A stretch of DNA of 64,000 nt from Arsenophonus sp045399315 (GTDB taxonomy: Bacteria > Pseudomonadota > Gammaproteobacteria > Enterobacterales > Enterobacteriaceae), in the NCBI GenBank assembly GCA_045399315.1, contig DAYVGO010000007.1:1-64000 (forward strand). The letters are read 5' to 3'. Made by a program: the position numbers and the translations under genes. The number at the start of each line of letters is the position of its first letter. The stretch's first letter is position 1. Of the stretch, positions 31,713 through 42,402 are shown piece after piece. The notes under the pieces were generated by a model. That model searched no databases, was not told the DNA's origin, and was given only the letters and a program-made list of their open reading frames with translations.

Positions 31713-34700
31713 ATGCAATGCATTGCTAATCGTTACTATTCGAAAACAAAACGGGTAACCGCTTGTATATTGTTATTCATGCAATTGTTTTTACCTATTT
31801 TTGTCACTTGTTCATCAGTAGCTAAAGCGGCGCAGGATGATCTTTCTGGCAACCAAATGCTGGAAACCATCTATGGTATTGATGCGTTGATGAATAATAA
31901 CTCAGCTTTAAAAAATTCAACTCCAGAACCAACTTCATCACTTTCAGCAAATGGATCTGCTGTATCAAGCGGCAATATTCATGCTTTGTCAGCTAATACA
32001 TCATTAATGTCAGTATCAACGCCAAATAATAACAGACCTCTAGTCGATCAAAATCGTTCGTTACCGACATTAGGTATTCAAGAAAACCTGCCGGATAAAC
32101 CAATAGCGTCATCAGAAAAACAGTTTGTGCAAGGTGCAACTCAAGTTGCACAAGTTCTTGCCAATAATAATGCTACAGAAGCGGCTATCGGTTATGCGCG
32201 TAATCGAGGTGAAAGCCTATTAAATCAGAAAATTAATGACTGGTTAAATCAATATGGCAAAGCACGAATACAAATTAGTTCAGATAAAACAGGCGATGCT
32301 GATTTACTATTACCTATAATTGATAAATCCAATAGCTTATTATTTAGTCAAATTGGTATTCGAGCTAATGATCAGCGGAGTACTACCAACTTAGGATTAG
32401 GTTATCGTCAATATCAGTATAATTGGATGTGGGGAATTAACAGTTTCTACGATTATGATATTAACGGAGGTAATGCCCGTTTTGGTGTTGGTGGTGAGTT
32501 ATGGGCCTATTATTTGAAACTTGCGGTAAATGGTTATTTTCGCTTAACGGATTGGCATCAGTCACACTTGCATGACATGCGCGATTATGATGAGCGGCCA
32601 GCCAATGGATTTGATATACGCACTGAAGGTTACTTACCAAGTTATCCTCATTTAGGGGCCTATGTGAAATATGAACAATACTTTGGTGATGGTGTTAGTC
32701 TTAATAATAATCCATCCGCTAAGGATTTAAAAAATAACACTTCTACCACAACTTTTGGTTTAAGTTATACCCCTTTCCCGTTATTAACATTAAAAACTCA
32801 ACTCTCTCAGGGAGATTCCAACGACAGTCTCGTTGGGCTGGAGTTTGCTTATCGATTTGGTATACCGCTGGCTGCTCAGTTACATCCAGATAATGTTGAT
32901 TTAATGCGTAGTTTAGCGGGCAATCGTTATGATTTTGTCGATCGTAATTACAATATCGTCATGCAGTATCGTAAGCAGGAAATATTAGCGATTTCTCTGC
33001 CAGAAAGTATGACGGCGGAAGCGGCCCAAACCATAGCAATAAAAGCAACCGTTCAAAAAGCCAAGTATGGACTAAATAAAATCTTATGGAGTGCCCCTGA
33101 ATTAGTAGCTAAAGGTGGCAAGATCAACCAGACTTCAGCAACTACCATTAACCTAGTATTACCTGCCTACGATGAAGATAACCATGGTAGTAAATCTTAT
33201 ACTTTATCCGCTGTCGGTGTTGATAATGAAGGTAATAAATCTAAAGCTGCCGTGATGGCAATTAATGTTACTCAATCAAAAGAAGGTTTTGCTTATTTCT
33301 CTTTACAGGATCCGACACCAATACCGGCAGATGGTAATCAAACTTATTTAGCTAAAGTGCAGCTAAAAAATGACAAAGGGCTACCACTAGCGAACAAACA
33401 AGTGACATTTTCTGTTATAGGTTTTAAGAAAAGTGCCAGTAGGCTTGCAGCTAAAAATAATGGCGGCAATGTAGCGGTAGTTTTGCTTAGCGAAGATGGC
33501 CAAAGACGTGGCAATCCTTTGACTGAGACGACGGATGACAAGGGTAAGATCAATATTAGAGTTATGAGTTTCTTGGCTGGTCAGGGAGAGTTAATTGCTA
33601 CCATGGCGAATGGTAAGAAAAAGACTATTGCTATCCAATTTACCCCTGATACCACTACTGCAAAAGTTAGAAATGTCAAGCTAATTGATAACAAAACCAG
33701 TAAGGTAGCTAATGGAAACGATAGCTTTAGCTACGAAGCATTTGTTATTGATCAGTTTAATAATCCGATACCGAATGTTGATGTAGTCTGGTCAAATAAT
33801 CAGTCAGCCCACGTCGTTTTAACAGCTACTAATAGCAAAACAGATGCTAACGGACGGGCGATCATAACTCTGCGTAGTACTACCACTGCGGTAGATAATG
33901 TGGAGGTCAGTGCCAAATATGCTGCTACTTTTGCAATGACAGCAAATAAAGTAGTCAGTTTTGTTGCTGATGAACGCACTGCCATGGTTCGTGATGTTTC
34001 ACTAAATGGTCTGGCAATAAATAAAGTTGCTGATGGAACAAGTTATTTTACTTTTAGTGCGCAACTGGTTGATGGTCATGGTAACCTGATCAAAAAAAGC
34101 GGCTTGTCAGTTAATTGGACACATGATAAAGACTCACAAGACGTTCAATTATCAGCAGACACAAGTCAAACTGATAGCAACGGTATTGCCACCATTCAAC
34201 TAAAAAGTACCACCGCTGCCGTTAAGGAAATACTGGTTAGCGCAAACTATTCTGGTACAACAAGTGTTCCAGCCAATAAAAAAGTCAATTTTGTTGCTGA
34301 AGAAAGCACCATTAAAGTAGGTAGTGTTGAATTAACGGATGCAGTCAATGTGAAGGTAGCTGATGGTATAGCCAAATTTACTTTTACAGCACAGCTTGTC
34401 GATAACAAGAATCAACCTGTGAATAAGGCCGGGATCGAAGTTGATTGGTTCCATGATAAAGATGACGTTAAGTTATCGGCTAAGACCAGTCAAACTGATG
34501 AGCATGGAATAGCTACCATTACGCTACAAAGTACAACCACAGCAGTCGATGAGGTACAAGTTAGCGCTAGCTCTGGTAACTTTGATGAAATAGATGCCAA
34601 GCAGAAAGTGAGTTTTATTGCCAATAAGAGCAAAGCTCGCATCGCTAGTGTTCTTATAGACGGTGCAGACCGCACTAAAGTTGCCGATGGTAATATTTTC

Positions 34701-36170
34701 TTTACCTTTACCGTACAATTGGTTGATGACCATAATAATCCAATTAAGGAAAAAGGATTGCCAATCAATTGGTCACATGATCAAGCTAATAAAGTTAAGT
34801 TAGACAGCCGTAGCCAAACCAATGAAGATGGAATTGCCACTATTAAATTACACAGCACCACACAAGCTGTGGATAATATTCGGGTCAGTGCCAGTTATGG
34901 TAATCATACTCAAGCGGCTAATGAAACAGTGAGTTTTACCGCTGATGAGTCTTCGGCTAGGTTAGGTAAGATTACATTAGATGGGCAACAATTGCATAAA
35001 ATTGCCGATGGTAAGACATATTTTACCTTTAGGGTGCAATTGTTTGATAAAAATGGTAATGCAATCAAACAAGCAGGCAAAATCATCTATTGGGGACATG
35101 ATAAACCAGGCAAGGCTGAATTAAATCAGGCGAGCCAAACCAATAAAGATGGTATTGCCATGACGGTATTAAAAAGTACCACATTTGCGGTAGATGATGT
35201 TCAGGTTAATGCCAGATTTGGTTCTAGTAATATACTGGCTGAAGATAAGGTGAGTTTTATTGCTAACAAGAACAAAGCTCAGGTCAGAAATGTCAAGTTA
35301 AAAGATAGTATAGGGCGTAAAGTTGCTCATCCTGATAATAAATTTATCTTTAAAGCAGAACTGGTTGATGATAATGGCAATCCGATCAAGGAAGCAAATC
35401 TACCAATTACTTGGTCGACTAGCCCCGATAACAATATTAGCTTCGAGGGTGGTGAACTCAGTAAAACTGATGCAGATGGAATCACTTCTATCACTTTAGT
35501 AAGTAATAATAGTATGGCGGTAGAAAATGTGCAGGTTAGCGCCCGTTATGCTAGTACAACACCACAACCTGCGGATAGGAAAATTAGTTTTATTAATGTC
35601 TCGTTTAAGCATGTAAGTGTTAATAACCATGATTTCCAAATAAGCGATAAATTCCCAACCACTGGCTTCCACGGTGCTAAATTTACCCTCGTGACGCAAG
35701 GCGCTCCGGCGTCAGAATTTAGCTGGAAAAGTAATCGACATTGGGTCTCGGTTGATGCAGGTGGCACAATAACGTTTACTGACAATGCCACCGGAGGAAT
35801 TAAAACTGTCACCATTGAAGCAACTCATGAAACTGGTGGTGAACCTATCAAATACACGTTTACCTTAAAGAATTGGTATACCTTTTATTCTGAACCCAAA
35901 ACTTGGCAGGAAGCAGAGGCTTTTTGCCGAAGCAAAAGATTGAAGCTACAACAAATAGCAGACCTAACGCAAAGAAAAAATAGCCGAGGTATGAAAACGT
36001 TATGGGGAGAATGGGGTCGATTCAAGACTTATCGTATAGCCGAGAAAGCTTATTGGAGTTCTAGCGAAGCTCCTAATGGTTATCTGGGATACGTTAATTT
36101 GGAAGATGGATTTACAGATGATTTACCAAAGGATGCACGCCGCTCTACTATTTGTGTAAGAGATTTCTAA
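31713..36170 (+). CDS. Intimin/invasin-like inverse autotransporter, 1485 aa
   Basis: This is an outer-membrane adhesin of type Ve secretion. The start ATG follows a TAGGGA ribosome site. A long signal peptide (to about residue 40, ending VAKAA) is followed by a low-complexity Ser/Asn linker. The inverse-autotransporter beta-barrel spans about 159-415, with GYARNRGESLLNQ, LLFSQIGIRANDQRSTTNLG, NSFYDYDINGGNARFGVGGE and NYNIVMQYRKQE. Seven Ig-like (Big_1) repeats of about 100 residues follow at about 530-1295, each with a KVADG-x-x-FTF-type opening and ending SFxAD. The tip is one more Ig-like domain and a C-type-lectin-like domain (about 1386-1485) with RGMKTLWGEWGRF and two Cys (EAFCRS, TICVRD). 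No LysM domain is seen. The frame is fully open over 4.4 kb in a region where most genes are broken, so it is likely expressed and selected. Confidence 0.93.
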   Translation: MQCIANRYYSKTKRVTACILLFMQLFLPIFVTCSSVAKAAQDDLSGNQMLETIYGIDALMNNNSALKNSTPEPTSSLSANGSAVSSGNIHALSANTSLMSVSTPNNNRPLVDQNRSLPTLGIQENLPDKPIASSEKQFVQGATQVAQVLANNNATEAAIGYARNRGESLLNQKINDWLNQYGKARIQISSDKTGDADLLLPIIDKSNSLLFSQIGIRANDQRSTTNLGLGYRQYQYNWMWGINSFYDYDINGGNARFGVGGELWAYYLKLAVNGYFRLTDWHQSHLHDMRDYDERPANGFDIRTEGYLPSYPHLGAYVKYEQYFGDGVSLNNNPSAKDLKNNTSTTTFGLSYTPFPLLTLKTQLSQGDSNDSLVGLEFAYRFGIPLAAQLHPDNVDLMRSLAGNRYDFVDRNYNIVMQYRKQEILAISLPESMTAEAAQTIAIKATVQKAKYGLNKILWSAPELVAKGGKINQTSATTINLVLPAYDEDNHGSKSYTLSAVGVDNEGNKSKAAVMAINVTQSKEGFAYFSLQDPTPIPADGNQTYLAKVQLKNDKGLPLANKQVTFSVIGFKKSASRLAAKNNGGNVAVVLLSEDGQRRGNPLTETTDDKGKINIRVMSFLAGQGELIATMANGKKKTIAIQFTPDTTTAKVRNVKLIDNKTSKVANGNDSFSYEAFVIDQFNNPIPNVDVVWSNNQSAHVVLTATNSKTDANGRAIITLRSTTTAVDNVEVSAKYAATFAMTANKVVSFVADERTAMVRDVSLNGLAINKVADGTSYFTFSAQLVDGHGNLIKKSGLSVNWTHDKDSQDVQLSADTSQTDSNGIATIQLKSTTAAVKEILVSANYSGTTSVPANKKVNFVAEESTIKVGSVELTDAVNVKVADGIAKFTFTAQLVDNKNQPVNKAGIEVDWFHDKDDVKLSAKTSQTDEHGIATITLQSTTTAVDEVQVSASSGNFDEIDAKQKVSFIANKSKARIASVLIDGADRTKVADGNIFFTFTVQLVDDHNNPIKEKGLPINWSHDQANKVKLDSRSQTNEDGIATIKLHSTTQAVDNIRVSASYGNHTQAANETVSFTADESSARLGKITLDGQQLHKIADGKTYFTFRVQLFDKNGNAIKQAGKIIYWGHDKPGKAELNQASQTNKDGIAMTVLKSTTFAVDDVQVNARFGSSNILAEDKVSFIANKNKAQVRNVKLKDSIGRKVAHPDNKFIFKAELVDDNGNPIKEANLPITWSTSPDNNISFEGGELSKTDADGITSITLVSNNSMAVENVQVSARYASTTPQPADRKISFINVSFKHVSVNNHDFQISDKFPTTGFHGAKFTLVTQGAPASEFSWKSNRHWVSVDAGGTITFTDNATGGIKTVTIEATHETGGEPIKYTFTLKNWYTFYSEPKTWQEAEAFCRSKRLKLQQIADLTQRKNSRGMKTLWGEWGRFKTYRIAEKAYWSSSEAPNGYLGYVNLEDGFTDDLPKDARRSTICVRDF

Positions 36171-36340
36171 CGGTTAAAGATTTTAGTCTGCGCTGTATGT
36201 TTGAAATGAGAAAGGCAATGTTTATTCGCTGGCTAAACAGTTGCCTCTCGTGCAATAGATTGTATGAAAATCATTAGCATACAGTAAAAAATACGCTCGG
36301 GATTTTGTTGGTAACATTTATATTATTAGGGAAGAAATTG

Positions 36341-39300
36341 ATGCAACGTATTGCTAATAATTATTTTACAAAAACGAAACGGATAATTGCCTATATATTA
36401 CTGTTTATACAACTGTCTTTGCCAATTCTCGTTGCCTCTTCATCAATTGTGAAAGCGGCACAAAATAGTGAGTCAAATCATCCCATGATGGACACTATTA
36501 ATGTCCTGAACAATTTGATGAAGCGTCCTATGGCGAATGAGGCGTCAGCTGTCGATAAAGAGCCGGTAGTGTTGGATGAAAATAATACGGTAGTAAAATC
36601 ATCTACGCCAAATATGTCAGCGGATTCGGCGTTATCCATGTTAGAGTCACACTTCTCTTCCCAAACAATAGCAACATCAATCCAACCACCTAAAAATATT
36701 CAGCAGGATGATATTCTTAACATATTACCAACATTAAGCAGCAACGATAGTGAGCAAAATTCGCCAACTGTTGTTTCAACCGAACAACAAATTGCGCAAA
36801 ATATTTCTCAATTAGCCCAGACACTGTCAACGGATCATGCTATTAAGGCTTACATGGGTTATGCGCGTAGTATCGGTGAAAATTTGGTAAATCAAAAAAT
36901 CCATGATTGGTTAAGCCAATTTGGTAACGCCAGGGTGCAAATTAATTCAAATAAAACCGCTGATGTCGATTTATTGGTACCGCTAGTGGATAAACCGAAT
37001 AGCTTGTTATTTAGCCAAATCGGTATTAGAGTGAATGATCATCACAACACTACTAACCTAGGTGTCGGTTATCGCCAATACCAAGATGCCTGGATGTGGG
37101 GCGTTAACAGTTTTTATGATTATGATATTACCGGCAGTAACTCACGTTTCAGTGTTGGCGGTGAATTATGGGCAGATTATATTAAATTGGCTGTTAATAG
37201 CTATTTTCGCTTAACAGACTGGCACCAATCATCACTGCATGATCTGCGAGATTATAATGAGCGCCCTGCCAATGGGTTTGATCTGCGGGCTGAAGGATTT
37301 TTACCCAGTTATTCGCATTTAGGTGCTTATGCTAAATATGAAAAGTATTTTGGTGATGGTATCAGCCTTAATCATGGCCTGTCATCAGGTGATTTGGTCG
37401 ATAATCCTTCAGCCACCACATTGGGTTTAAGTTATACCCCTTTCCCACTATTGACATTTAAAACCCAGATTTCTCGTGGTGATACCAAGGAAAGTAGTAT
37501 TGGTATGGAGCTAGCATATCGGTTTGGAGTACTGTTGGCAGAACAACTTGATCCGGATAATGTTGACTTAATGCGTAGTTTAGTTGGAAACCGTTACGAT
37601 TTTGTCGATCGCAATTACAATATTGTTATGCAATATCGTAAACAAGAATTATTATCCATTTCTTTGCCAGAAAATACCAACGGCGAAGCGGCACAAACTT
37701 TGCTGGTTACTGTTACTGTCAATAAAGCGAAATATGGCTTAAAAAAGGTTAACTGGTCAGCGCCGGAGTTGATCGCCCAAGGCGGTAACATTCAGGTTAT
37801 GTCACCAACCACCATTAATCTAACTTTACCGGCTTATATTTTCCAACCACGAGAAAAAGCATCTCAATCTTACCGAATTTCAGCGGTAGCTGTTGATAAT
37901 GAAGGTAATCAATCCAATACTGCTGTTATGACGATTAATGTCAAACCATCACAAGATACCATCAGAGCAATTTCGTTAACACCAAATAACACCTTGGTAG
38001 CTAATAATAGCGATACTTATGTTGCCACTGCATTAGTACAGAATAAAAAACATCAGCCACTAGCTGGTAAAGCGATTAACTTTACTATTGCTGGCTTTAA
38101 GTCCAGAGGGGTAACGCTATTTGATATGAACGGCAATAGTGGTGATCGTGTCACGGTTAGCACAGATAGTGAAGGTAAAGCTAGGGTTAGAATTAACAGT
38201 AAGGTTGTTGGTACTGGTACATTAACAGCGGAGATGAAAAATGGTAATAGAAATGCTATCCCTGTTAGTTTTGTGCCTGATATTGCCACAGCCAAAGTAC
38301 ATAATGTTACATTAATCGGTGCTGAAACGAACAAAGCGGCAGATGGAATAAGTCGTTTTACTTTCGAGGCATTAGTGACCGATCAATTTGATAATCCAGT
38401 GCCAAAGGTCAACGTGAATTGGTCACATGATAAAGGTAATACCGCAATTTTATCAGCCCAACAGAGCCAAACTGATGAAAATGGACGGGCGACTATTACC
38501 CTGACCAGTCATGTGGTGGTGGATAATGTAACGGTGAGTGCCAATTATCATATTACAGCTAATAAGGTCGCTGCTAATAAAGCCGTAAACTTTATTTATA
38601 TTCTGGCTACCGCTAAGGTTGATAGCGTTACTTTAAAAGATAGTGAGACAATTAAGGTGGCCGATAATAATAGTTTCTTTACCTTTACCACCCAATTAGT
38701 TGATGGTAACGGTAATCCGATTAAGCAAAAAGGTCTGGAAGTTAATTGGTCACATAATAAAGGTGATGAAGTTAGATTAGCTGGTAAAAGTCAAACGGAT
38801 GAAGAGGGGCGTGCTTCGATTAAGTTACAGAGTACGACGGCAGCAATAGAAGGTGTGATTGTCAGCGCAAGATTTGGCTCAACCAAAAGAGTTGATGCCA
38901 AAAGTGAAGTGACTTTTATTGCTGATGAAAGTGCCATTAAAGTGAAGAATGTGACACTTAACGGTGGAATCCACAGTAAATTAGCCAATGGTTATAACAG
39001 ATTCATTTTTACGGCGTTAGTAGCAGACGGTAATAATAATCCGGTTAAGCAACGGACGGTGAAGTGGGCGCATAATAAAAAAGATGAAGTAAGTTTATCT
39101 GCTACAACCAGTCAAACCGATGAAAATGGCCTCGCGATTATCACACTACAGAGTACTACTAAGGCAGTGGATAATATTATTGTTAGTGCACAATATGGCT
39201 CTTCTACCGCAGTACCGGCGCAAGAGGTTAATTTTTATGCTGATAGCAAAACAGCTAAGGTGAAAAGTGTCACTTTAGTCGATACTGTGGCTAGTAAAGT

Positions 39301-41128
39301 TGCTGATGGCAATAATACTTTTACTTTTAAAGCCCAGTTAGTTGATAGATATGATAATCCGATTAATAAAGCGGGTTTGCTTGTCGAATGGTCACATAAC
39401 AAAGAAGGACAAGTTAAATTGTCCGCTCAAACAAGCCCAACCGATGAGAGTGGAATTGCCACTATTATTTTGCAGAGTAGTAAGAGTGCTGTAGACAAGG
39501 TTAAGGTTTATGCCAAGTATAAAGTACCGCCACAAATAGCTGCCAATGAAGAAGTCAGTTTTACCGGTGATGTTACTACTGCCAGAGTGGGTAACATCAA
39601 CTTAAATGATGCAGGTAATAGCAAGATAGCTGATGGTAAGAGCAGTTTTGAGTTTAGTGCCCAATTAGTTGATAGTAACGGTAATGTGGTTAAGCAGGCA
39701 GGATTAGATATCAAATGGCGACAAGACAAAGGAACAAAAGTCTCTTTACCCGCTACGAGCAAGACGGATGCGGATGGGCGTGCAACGGTGATTTTGCAAA
39801 GTACCCGCACAGCGGTGGAGAAGATAGGGATCTTTGCCCAATATGATACTAGCGATGAGAAACAAGCTGAAGAAGTGAGTTTTATTGCTGATATTAACAC
39901 GGCCCAGATAAAAGAGGTCACCTTGGCGGATACTGAAACTGAGATTAACAAAGTAGCAAATGGTAGCGATTTCTTTACCTTTAATGCCCAGCTAGCTGAT
40001 AAATATGGCAATCCTATCAAAAGAGCGGATCTTGATATCACCTGGTTGCTTGATGATGATAAAGCTAAAGATGTTCAATTGTCGGCAGCATTAAGTAAAA
40101 CAGATAGTAGTGGGCGGGCGACGATACAGCTAAAAAGTACCACTAAAGCTGTAGACAAGGTGGTTATTAGTGCACAGTTTGGCCCTGCGGCTAAAGTGAA
40201 TGTCAAAACAGCGGTTAATTTTATTGCTGATGTTACTACGGCTAAAGTGGGTAATGTGACCTTAGATGGTGATATTTTGCGTAAGGTCGCTGATGGCAAA
40301 AATCACTTTATCTTTAAGGCGCAGTTGGTTGATCAATATAATAACCTGATTAGGAAGCCAAATCTGGTTGTTAATTGGCAGCAGGATAAAGGTAATCTGG
40401 TCACCTTATCATCCGCTAGCAGTAAGACGGATACAAATGGTCAGGCGACGATTGAGCTGAAGAGTACTGAAATAGCAGTAAGTGACATTGTTGTCAGCGC
40501 GCTGTATGGTTCTGGTAAGAAAAAAGATGCCGATGAAAAAGTTAATTTTATCCAGGTCTCTTTCGATGTTATACAGGTTAATGGTCATCAATTTAATTTG
40601 AATGAAGGTTTTCCTAGTATCGGTTTTAAAAATGCAACATTTACTATCGAGACTAATGGTGATGATGCTGACAAATTTGACTGGCAATCAGATCAACCAT
40701 CATGGGTACGGGTTAAAAATGGTAAGGTTGATTTTATCGGCGATGTGTCCAGTCAGTCGAAAACAGTAACGATAACGGCACAGCATAAAACAGGCGGCTC
40801 TCCGTTGACCTATAAATTTAAGCTTAATAAGTGGGCGACATATTATAAATATGGTATGGACTGGGATAGTGCAAGAAAATTTTGTGCAAAAAACAATCAA
40901 AGATTACCAACTATACAAGAGTTATCTATAAAGCAGAATGTACGTGGTATGAATTCTATCTGGGGTGAATGGGGATCTAGAAATAATTACCAGGTACCTC
41001 ATAGTTCCGAAATTTATTATTGGGTTAAAGAATGGTCTGGTTCTACGAATGTAATTGGAATGCAAAGTGGACAATGGCAGAAAAATAGGGCTGAATCTCA
41101 ATTAGTAATATGTTTCAGCGATCTTTAA
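36341..41128 (+). CDS. Intimin/invasin-like inverse autotransporter, about 1595 aa
   Basis: This is a paralogue of the preceding adhesin. An in-frame ATG exists at 36305, but 36341 is preferred. It follows AGGGAAG at good spacing and gives MQRIANNYFTKTKRIIAYIL, matching the paralogue N-terminus. The signal peptide ends near VKAA. The barrel lies at about 172-428 (GYARSIGENLVNQK, LLFSQIGIRVNDHHNTTNLG, NSFYDYDITGSNSRFSVGGE). Eight Big_1 repeats follow at about 546-1406, one more than the paralogue. The tip holds an Ig-like domain and a lectin-like domain (about 1496-1595) with RGMNSIWGEWGSR and two Cys (RKFCAK, LVICFS). The gene lies 170 bp after the first and is followed by a strong hairpin, so both may be co-transcribed. 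The tips are more different than the barrels, suggesting different ligands. Confidence 0.93.
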   Translation: MQRIANNYFTKTKRIIAYILLFIQLSLPILVASSSIVKAAQNSESNHPMMDTINVLNNLMKRPMANEASAVDKEPVVLDENNTVVKSSTPNMSADSALSMLESHFSSQTIATSIQPPKNIQQDDILNILPTLSSNDSEQNSPTVVSTEQQIAQNISQLAQTLSTDHAIKAYMGYARSIGENLVNQKIHDWLSQFGNARVQINSNKTADVDLLVPLVDKPNSLLFSQIGIRVNDHHNTTNLGVGYRQYQDAWMWGVNSFYDYDITGSNSRFSVGGELWADYIKLAVNSYFRLTDWHQSSLHDLRDYNERPANGFDLRAEGFLPSYSHLGAYAKYEKYFGDGISLNHGLSSGDLVDNPSATTLGLSYTPFPLLTFKTQISRGDTKESSIGMELAYRFGVLLAEQLDPDNVDLMRSLVGNRYDFVDRNYNIVMQYRKQELLSISLPENTNGEAAQTLLVTVTVNKAKYGLKKVNWSAPELIAQGGNIQVMSPTTINLTLPAYIFQPREKASQSYRISAVAVDNEGNQSNTAVMTINVKPSQDTIRAISLTPNNTLVANNSDTYVATALVQNKKHQPLAGKAINFTIAGFKSRGVTLFDMNGNSGDRVTVSTDSEGKARVRINSKVVGTGTLTAEMKNGNRNAIPVSFVPDIATAKVHNVTLIGAETNKAADGISRFTFEALVTDQFDNPVPKVNVNWSHDKGNTAILSAQQSQTDENGRATITLTSHVVVDNVTVSANYHITANKVAANKAVNFIYILATAKVDSVTLKDSETIKVADNNSFFTFTTQLVDGNGNPIKQKGLEVNWSHNKGDEVRLAGKSQTDEEGRASIKLQSTTAAIEGVIVSARFGSTKRVDAKSEVTFIADESAIKVKNVTLNGGIHSKLANGYNRFIFTALVADGNNNPVKQRTVKWAHNKKDEVSLSATTSQTDENGLAIITLQSTTKAVDNIIVSAQYGSSTAVPAQEVNFYADSKTAKVKSVTLVDTVASKVADGNNTFTFKAQLVDRYDNPINKAGLLVEWSHNKEGQVKLSAQTSPTDESGIATIILQSSKSAVDKVKVYAKYKVPPQIAANEEVSFTGDVTTARVGNINLNDAGNSKIADGKSSFEFSAQLVDSNGNVVKQAGLDIKWRQDKGTKVSLPATSKTDADGRATVILQSTRTAVEKIGIFAQYDTSDEKQAEEVSFIADINTAQIKEVTLADTETEINKVANGSDFFTFNAQLADKYGNPIKRADLDITWLLDDDKAKDVQLSAALSKTDSSGRATIQLKSTTKAVDKVVISAQFGPAAKVNVKTAVNFIADVTTAKVGNVTLDGDILRKVADGKNHFIFKAQLVDQYNNLIRKPNLVVNWQQDKGNLVTLSSASSKTDTNGQATIELKSTEIAVSDIVVSALYGSGKKKDADEKVNFIQVSFDVIQVNGHQFNLNEGFPSIGFKNATFTIETNGDDADKFDWQSDQPSWVRVKNGKVDFIGDVSSQSKTVTITAQHKTGGSPLTYKFKLNKWATYYKYGMDWDSARKFCAKNNQRLPTIQELSIKQNVRGMNSIWGEWGSRNNYQVPHSSEIYYWVKEWSGSTNVIGMQSGQWQKNRAESQLVICFSDL

Positions 41129-41209
41129 ACAGATCAGGCGAATTCCTTACTGAGTGGTTGATTTTTAGCGTTATAAGTTAAACATCAGTAAAGATTGACT
41201 CATAATAGG

Positions 41210-41238
41210 TTTGTGCGCTAGATGTTTTAGCGCACAAA
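41210..41238 (+). terminator. Hairpin terminator after the adhesin genes
   Basis: A perfect 11-bp stem (TTTGTGCGCTA with TAGCGCACAAA) and a 7-nt loop, about 80 bp after the second adhesin stop. The T tail is short, so termination strength is uncertain. Confidence 0.7.
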
Positions 41239-41424
41239 TTTATAAGGCTAAATAATTCCTGGCAGAGAGCCACAGGTATGACAGGAGTATGACTAATTTT
41301 ATTAGCCGGTGATAATAGTGAGTTTGCCAGGTAAATTGACTAAAGCTATTGTTATCTATCAAAGTTAGCTGTTAGTGAAAGATTCACTTTGCCTTCCGCT
41401 AACGGATAGTCCTCAATCAAATAA

Positions 41425-41456
41425 CCCGGCTCTATAAATGGTCAGCCAGAACCGGG
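41425..41456 (-). terminator. Hairpin downstream of tpiA
   Basis: A 9-bp stem with one mismatch (CCCGGCTCT at 41425-41433, AGAACCGGG at 41448-41456). Read on the minus strand it is followed by TTATTTGATT. It lies about 50 bp after the tpiA stop. Confidence 0.6.
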
Positions 41457-41504
41457 GATTGAATTACTGATTAGCTACAAATTATTTTTGCTATTATCAA
41501 TGGC

Positions 41505-42284
41505 TTAAAAATTAATTAGCTTTTTTTTTGCTGCCGTGGCGGCGTTAATAATAGACGCAAACACATCAGCCTTTAGTGATGCGCCACCGACTAACACGCC
41601 ATCAATATCGGGTTGAATGAAAAGTTCAGCAGTATTGTTGGCATCCACTGAACCGCCATACTGAATAATGACTTGTTCGGCGATAGTCGGATCTTGGTTG
41701 GCAATATGGTCACGAATAAACTTATGTACCGTTTGCACATGAGCTGGAGTGGCTGATTTACCTGTCCCGATTGCCCAAATCGGTTCATAAGCAATCACAC
41801 TGTTTTCAAATGCGCTGACTCCCAAGCTATTCAAGACCACATCGATTTGTCGAGCGCAGACTTGTTCTGTTTGGCCGGCGCTGTTTTCTTCTTCTGACTC
41901 ACCAATGCAAAGTACCGGCGTTAATCCTTGTGATTTTAACACCGCAAATTTACGGGCGATAAATTCATCGCTTTCTTGATGATACGTTCTGCGTTCAGAA
42001 TGACCGATAATAATATATTTTGCCCCAATGTCTTTTAGCATTGCTGCTGAGGTGTCACCGGTATAAGCACCGGAAAGATTGACGTCAACATCTTGGGCGC
42101 CAAGCGCTATTTTGCTTCCGGCTAAAGCTTGCTTTGCTTGTGATAGATAAAGCGCTGGTGGGGCGATTGCGACATCACAACCAGTTACATTATTTAATTC
42201 ATTACGCAAATTTTCAATCAGTTCTTTAACCATGGTAGTACTGCCATTGAGTTTCCAGTTACCCATGACTAATGGATGTCGCAT
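41505..42284 (-). CDS. tpiA: Triosephosphate isomerase
   Basis: TpiA interconverts dihydroxyacetone phosphate and glyceraldehyde-3-phosphate in glycolysis. The chosen start at 42284 follows GGAGGAAAAC and gives MRHPLVMGNWKLNG, as in E. coli; an ATG five codons upstream is less likely. The product is 259 residues (E. coli 255). The catalytic set is complete: Lys in NWKLNG, His in IIIGHSERR, Glu in AYEPIWAIGTG and the flexible loop 6. Intact, and first of a block that follows E. coli gene order. Confidence 0.97.
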   Translation of the reverse strand: MRHPLVMGNWKLNGSTTMVKELIENLRNELNNVTGCDVAIAPPALYLSQAKQALAGSKIALGAQDVDVNLSGAYTGDTSAAMLKDIGAKYIIIGHSERRTYHQESDEFIARKFAVLKSQGLTPVLCIGESEEENSAGQTEQVCARQIDVVLNSLGVSAFENSVIAYEPIWAIGTGKSATPAHVQTVHKFIRDHIANQDPTIAEQVIIQYGGSVDANNTAELFIQPDIDGVLVGGASLKADVFASIINAATAAKKKLINF

Positions 42285-42402
42285 GTTTTCCTCCAACAAA
42301 AAATATTTATTAATAAATAAGATAAAGACAATTAATCATTATTTAGTTTATGCAAAGGGATAGTATAAAGATGCTATTACTAAATCGCTTTGTTTTTCGT
42401 CA

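Noticed and set aside
33344..35815. Minus-strand open frames within the adhesin genes.
   Set aside because: They are shadows of the codon pattern of the repeats, have no ribosome sites, and match no family by eye.
33680..40550. Regular repeats in the adhesin genes, considered as a CRISPR-like or DNA repeat array.
   Set aside because: The period is about 300 bp and lies in an open frame with diverged DNA but conserved protein pattern, so these are Ig-like protein domains.
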